In this document: positions 16,034-18,200 of the stretch, in pieces | Layout of the letters: every line of letters begins with the position of its first letter | Position numbering within the stretch: position 1 is the first letter of the stretch | Assembly: GCA_964558235.1 (NCBI GenBank) | Contig: CAZLCK010000028.1 | Span: 1 to 18,200, forward strand | Length of the DNA stretch: 18,200 nucleotides | DNA from: CAZLCK01 sp964558235 | GTDB taxonomy: Bacteria > Actinomycetota > Coriobacteriia > Coriobacteriales > CADBOM01 | Direction of reading: 5' to 3' | Notes under the pieces: generated by a model | Databases searched by the model: none | Seen by the model: only the letters and a program-made list of their open reading frames with translations | What the model was told of the DNA's origin: nothing | Program-made: the position numbers and the translations under genes

Positions 16034-17142
16034 ATGAGCTTCGCATGTATGTTGAGCATCTATTCAAAAACAAGATGCTTACTGATGAGATGATAGAGCT
16101 TAAGGAAGAGATCTACGGCAACCTCGTCGCGCGTTACGAGGATTATATCGCCAATGGAATGACCGAAAGCGACGCTATTGAGGCAACAAAGCAATCTATT
16201 ACTAGCATCGATGATCTGCTTGAACAGGCAGTTCAAGATGATGAGACAGACGTTTCAACTACAGATGAAATAGCAACACTAGGTGATGATAGGGATGCTT
16301 CAACTGCAGATGAAACAGCAACGCTGGGTGACGATAGGTATGTTACACAAAATGATGGGGGAGATTCTGTTGGAGGAGAAGGCGTTTATATTCAAGACGT
16401 TTCGCAAAAGAAGAGGCGCATAAACAAGCCGATAATTATTGCTATAGTTGCCGTTGTGGTAGTGGTTATTGTAGGTGTGGGAATTGCATTTGCAACCGGA
16501 GTTTTTCATGATGTCCAACAGCTTTACAGCGACAGTAGCAATAGCCAAAACACTGATAGTACAAACACTACAAATTCTGAAACAAATACAAGCACAAACT
16601 CACAAAATAGCAACTCTGGATATTGGATGGATCCAGAAGATCGGGCTGAATATGAGTCTACAATGGCATTAATCGATGAAGTAAATAATAATTCTCTTGC
16701 AGGAATTACCCCATATATTGGCGTAAGCGATCAAGCAAGTTTAGCCTCTTTGGCTCAAACTCTTCCACTGTCTGAATATATATCTTCTGTGACTTTAAAT
16801 GGAACAAGTGTTGAGATTGCCTATACGAATGTCGATGACAACATTGAAAGTGAAGGAATTGAGATTGCGTTAGCTTATAACTCTATTGTTATGATGGCTG
16901 CCTCATCAGATCTCTCTAACGTGACATTTTCTATACAAGAGGCAGGAGATAGTCCATATGATTTGGATTGGTTTGTATATGAACGAACTGTGATGAATTC
17001 ACTTCTTTCGACATATGGAAATGGAATTGGCCAAATTAGCAGCGATATGTTGGCAAATGATACGAGTTTGGATGCACTGAAGTCCGTAATCACAAACTAT
17101 CAATTTGCTGATGCTGCTGGAGAATGGGCTGAAAGAGGATAG
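16030..17142 (+). CDS. HAAS-domain membrane protein, partner of PadR
   Basis: This 370-residue single-pass membrane protein begins with a HAAS-type helical domain (about 1-65; 'MLTDEMIELKEEIYGNLVARY', 'GMTESDAIEATKQSI'), commonly encoded beside PadR genes. A tandem 15-residue duplication (74-103), a basic stop 'SQKKRRINK' and one transmembrane helix (about 134-157) follow. Beyond the helix come a Ser/Thr/Asn/Gln-rich spacer (about 165-197) and an outside domain of about 170 residues with no recognised relative. The layout suggests signal transfer from the outer domain to PadR through the HAAS domain. GAGGTGA supports the start, which overlaps the padR stop by 4 bp. The gene may be an anti-regulator or sensor; no enzyme motif is seen. 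Confidence 0.8.
   Translation: MNELRMYVEHLFKNKMLTDEMIELKEEIYGNLVARYEDYIANGMTESDAIEATKQSITSIDDLLEQAVQDDETDVSTTDEIATLGDDRDASTADETATLGDDRYVTQNDGGDSVGGEGVYIQDVSQKKRRINKPIIIAIVAVVVVVIVGVGIAFATGVFHDVQQLYSDSSNSQNTDSTNTTNSETNTSTNSQNSNSGYWMDPEDRAEYESTMALIDEVNNNSLAGITPYIGVSDQASLASLAQTLPLSEYISSVTLNGTSVEIAYTNVDDNIESEGIEIALAYNSIVMMAASSDLSNVTFSIQEAGDSPYDLDWFVYERTVMNSLLSTYGNGIGQISSDMLANDTSLDALKSVITNYQFADAAGEWAERG
16249..16338 (+). repeat. 45-bp in-frame tandem duplication within the HAAS-domain gene
   Basis: Codons for DVSTTDEIATLGDDR (16249-16293) are followed directly by those for DASTADETATLGDDR (16294-16338). The DNA differs at only a few positions, which suggests a fairly recent duplication in the cytoplasmic linker between the HAAS domain and the membrane helix. 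Confidence 0.85.
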
Positions 17143-17155
17143 AAGGCAAAGCAAT

Positions 17156-17223
17156 GTGGCTTGTGCATAGTATTTTGGGCTGATTTTATTGCGTCTAGAT
17201 ACTCAGCCAAAGCAACAAGCCAC
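17156..17223. repeat. nested inverted repeats downstream of the HAAS-domain gene
   Basis: GTGGCTTGT (17156-17164) pairs perfectly with ACAAGCCAC (17215-17223). Inside, TTGGGCTGA (17175-17183) pairs with TCAGCCAA (17203-17210) with one bulge. A two-step stem-loop of about 68 nt results. It begins 13 bp after the stop of the HAAS gene. It could be part of a terminator or a structured 3' UTR; no T-run follows. Confidence 0.5.
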
Positions 17224-17241
17224 CAGATTGTTTGTATATTT

Positions 17242-17284
17242 GCACATCACACATATATGGACATACCGTATGTATGTGGTGTGC
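17242..17284 (+). terminator. long stem-loop between convergent genes, possible terminator
   Basis: A 19-position stem (17242-17260 with 17266-17284) closes a 5-nt loop. Fifteen pairs are Watson-Crick, three are G-U when read on the plus strand, and one is a C/A mismatch. On the minus strand the G-U pairs become A-C mismatches, so the structure favours a plus-strand RNA. It sits just past the stop of the minus-strand gene (17288) and 100 bp after the HAAS gene. Only a T-rich, not oligo-T, stretch follows, so termination is a guess. Confidence 0.4.
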
Positions 17285-17287
17285 TAC

Positions 17288-18200
17288 TTAAGTTATTCTG
17301 CGCGTATCTTGCTGTCTGCGTATATTTTGACTCTGACGCCTGTGTGTATTCTGTCTTTTTGTGTGTTTGCTCTGTGCGGTTGAGGTGGTACTGAACGTCA
17401 CCACCACCATGTAAGCCACGCAGGCAGCCGCGGTAATCGTGGCGACGACCCTGGCTACGTATTGCAGGTGAGTGCCGGTGTAAGTGACGGTGATGGTGGC
17501 GTCGCTGGTAACGTAAATTTCTATAAGTCCATATTCATTTTCGTAGTAGGAAAGTTCTTCGGTGGTGCCGTCGGCGTAGGTGGCAATAATCTGATAACCC
17601 AAGTAGTAGAAGCGAGGCAATTCCAGAGTGTCGCCTACGAGCTCGGTTGTGGATGTGTCGGTGGTGTCGGCAGCCTCGGTACTAGCGGCGTCGGTCGTTG
17701 TGATATCAGCGCCGTTTCCCAGTGTTACGCTAAAGCTCAAACCCGGAAAATCGTTCTCAAAATCACTAATTACGGTGCTGGCTTTCCCGGCAAGAACTTC
17801 ATCGCTGTTTCTGGCGCTCACGTATTCCTTATTATTATAAGAATTAACCGGTAAATAATCGTCAAAGGCCAGGGTTCTGATGCGGGCATCCTCCAGGGTA
17901 TATTCTTCGTTGTAGTGGGGAACATGAGACCAAACCGTAGACGCACCAATGAAACAGCCCAAAATGAATAGCCCAAACCAAAGCCGCTGCCAATCGAGCT
18001 TTTGCACGTAAGTAAAACAGAGGGCACAGCTTAAGGCCAAGGTGAAGCATAGAAAGAGATTCAGGCGCCACGGAAATTGAATCATTTGAAACACATACGG
18101 TAGTTTCGTAAAAGGCACGGCAACCATGACCACGATCAGGATTACGCTCATGCCAATCAGGCTTTGCAAGAGGCGATCCTGGCGGACACATTTTTGGGTA
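17288..18200 (-). CDS. YfhO/PTPS-related-type integral membrane protein, C-terminal part
   Basis: Only the C-terminal part of about 300 residues is inside the window; the frame stays open to the right edge and no credible start is seen. At least two transmembrane helices come first, with 'IQFPWRLNLFL' between or in them. A third segment is 'LWFGLFILGCFIGASTVW'. An extracytoplasmic domain follows, with 'DDYLPVNSY', a Thr/Asp/Ala-rich insert and 'ELPRFYYLGYQIIATYADG'. A final helix ('VVATITAAACVAYMVVVTF') ends in a strongly basic tail. The FPWR and YLP segments, then a C-terminal beta domain, resemble the large YfhO/PTPS-related membrane proteins thought to act on surface glycans or glycolipids. 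Family assignment is tentative. G+C is visibly higher than in the genes to its left. Confidence 0.6.
   Translation of the reverse strand, partial: TQKCVRQDRLLQSLIGMSVILIVVMVAVPFTKLPYVFQMIQFPWRLNLFLCFTLALSCALCFTYVQKLDWQRLWFGLFILGCFIGASTVWSHVPHYNEEYTLEDARIRTLAFDDYLPVNSYNNKEYVSARNSDEVLAGKASTVISDFENDFPGLSFSVTLGNGADITTTDAASTEAADTTDTSTTELVGDTLELPRFYYLGYQIIATYADGTTEELSYYENEYGLIEIYVTSDATITVTYTGTHLQYVARVVATITAAACVAYMVVVTFSTTSTAQSKHTKRQNTHRRQSQNIRRQQDTRRIT

Noticed and set aside
1..18200. CRISPR array, tRNA, rRNA, insertion sequence or prophage genes
   Set aside because: Both strands were read for spaced repeats, transposase or integrase motifs and tRNA-like folds; none was found.

Overview
The window reads as chromosomal DNA of an anaerobic, probably gut- or oral-type Gram-positive bacterium. 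The Pst proteins, the reversed-order PstS, the CoA-dehydratase/activase pair, the enoate-reductase-type flavoenzyme and the PadR/HAAS pair would fit Coriobacteriia or Clostridia-like Bacillota. This placement is inference, because no rRNA or other marker gene is present. A run of exactly 100 Ns (13361-13460) shows that the sequence is a scaffold with an estimated gap.

Layout. 1-408 is a gene-free leader with several inverted repeats, followed by a small VOC (glyoxalase-fold) gene at 409-774. A strong bidirectional terminator (910-958) separates it from a seven-gene minus-strand phosphate regulon read pstS, pstC, pstA, pstB, phoU, response regulator, sensor kinase (7485 down to 1019). Most of its junctions overlap by 1-4 bases or are only a few bases apart. 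Three TTTACA/TTGACA/CTTACA boxes at exact 11-bp spacing (7572-7599) form a Gram-positive-type Pho box in front of pstS, so the two-component system at the end of the operon very likely controls the operon. Divergent from pstS is meso-diaminopimelate dehydrogenase (7831-8811).

8868-12010 holds two minus-strand genes. The first is a 421-residue 2-hydroxyacyl-CoA dehydratase-type subunit. The second is a 580-residue protein that joins a very cysteine-rich dehydratase-like half to a complete BadF/HgdC-type ATPase activase. Together they look like a self-contained ATP-driven low-potential reductase or dehydratase whose substrate is unknown. Divergent from them is an RsmJ-type 16S rRNA methyltransferase (12150-12851).

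12866-15349 (minus strand) encodes an old-yellow-enzyme/FAD/4Fe-4S enoate reductase, whose C-terminus lies in the N gap, followed by a cupin. Its upstream region (15350-15682) is shared with a divergent PadR regulator and a translationally coupled HAAS-domain membrane protein. That region contains three 12-bp direct repeats at 17-bp spacing and a 23-bp near-palindrome, which are good candidates for operators. After two inverted-repeat structures (17156-17284), the window ends in the C-terminal part of a YfhO/PTPS-related-type membrane protein on the minus strand. Its DNA is visibly richer in G+C than its neighbours.
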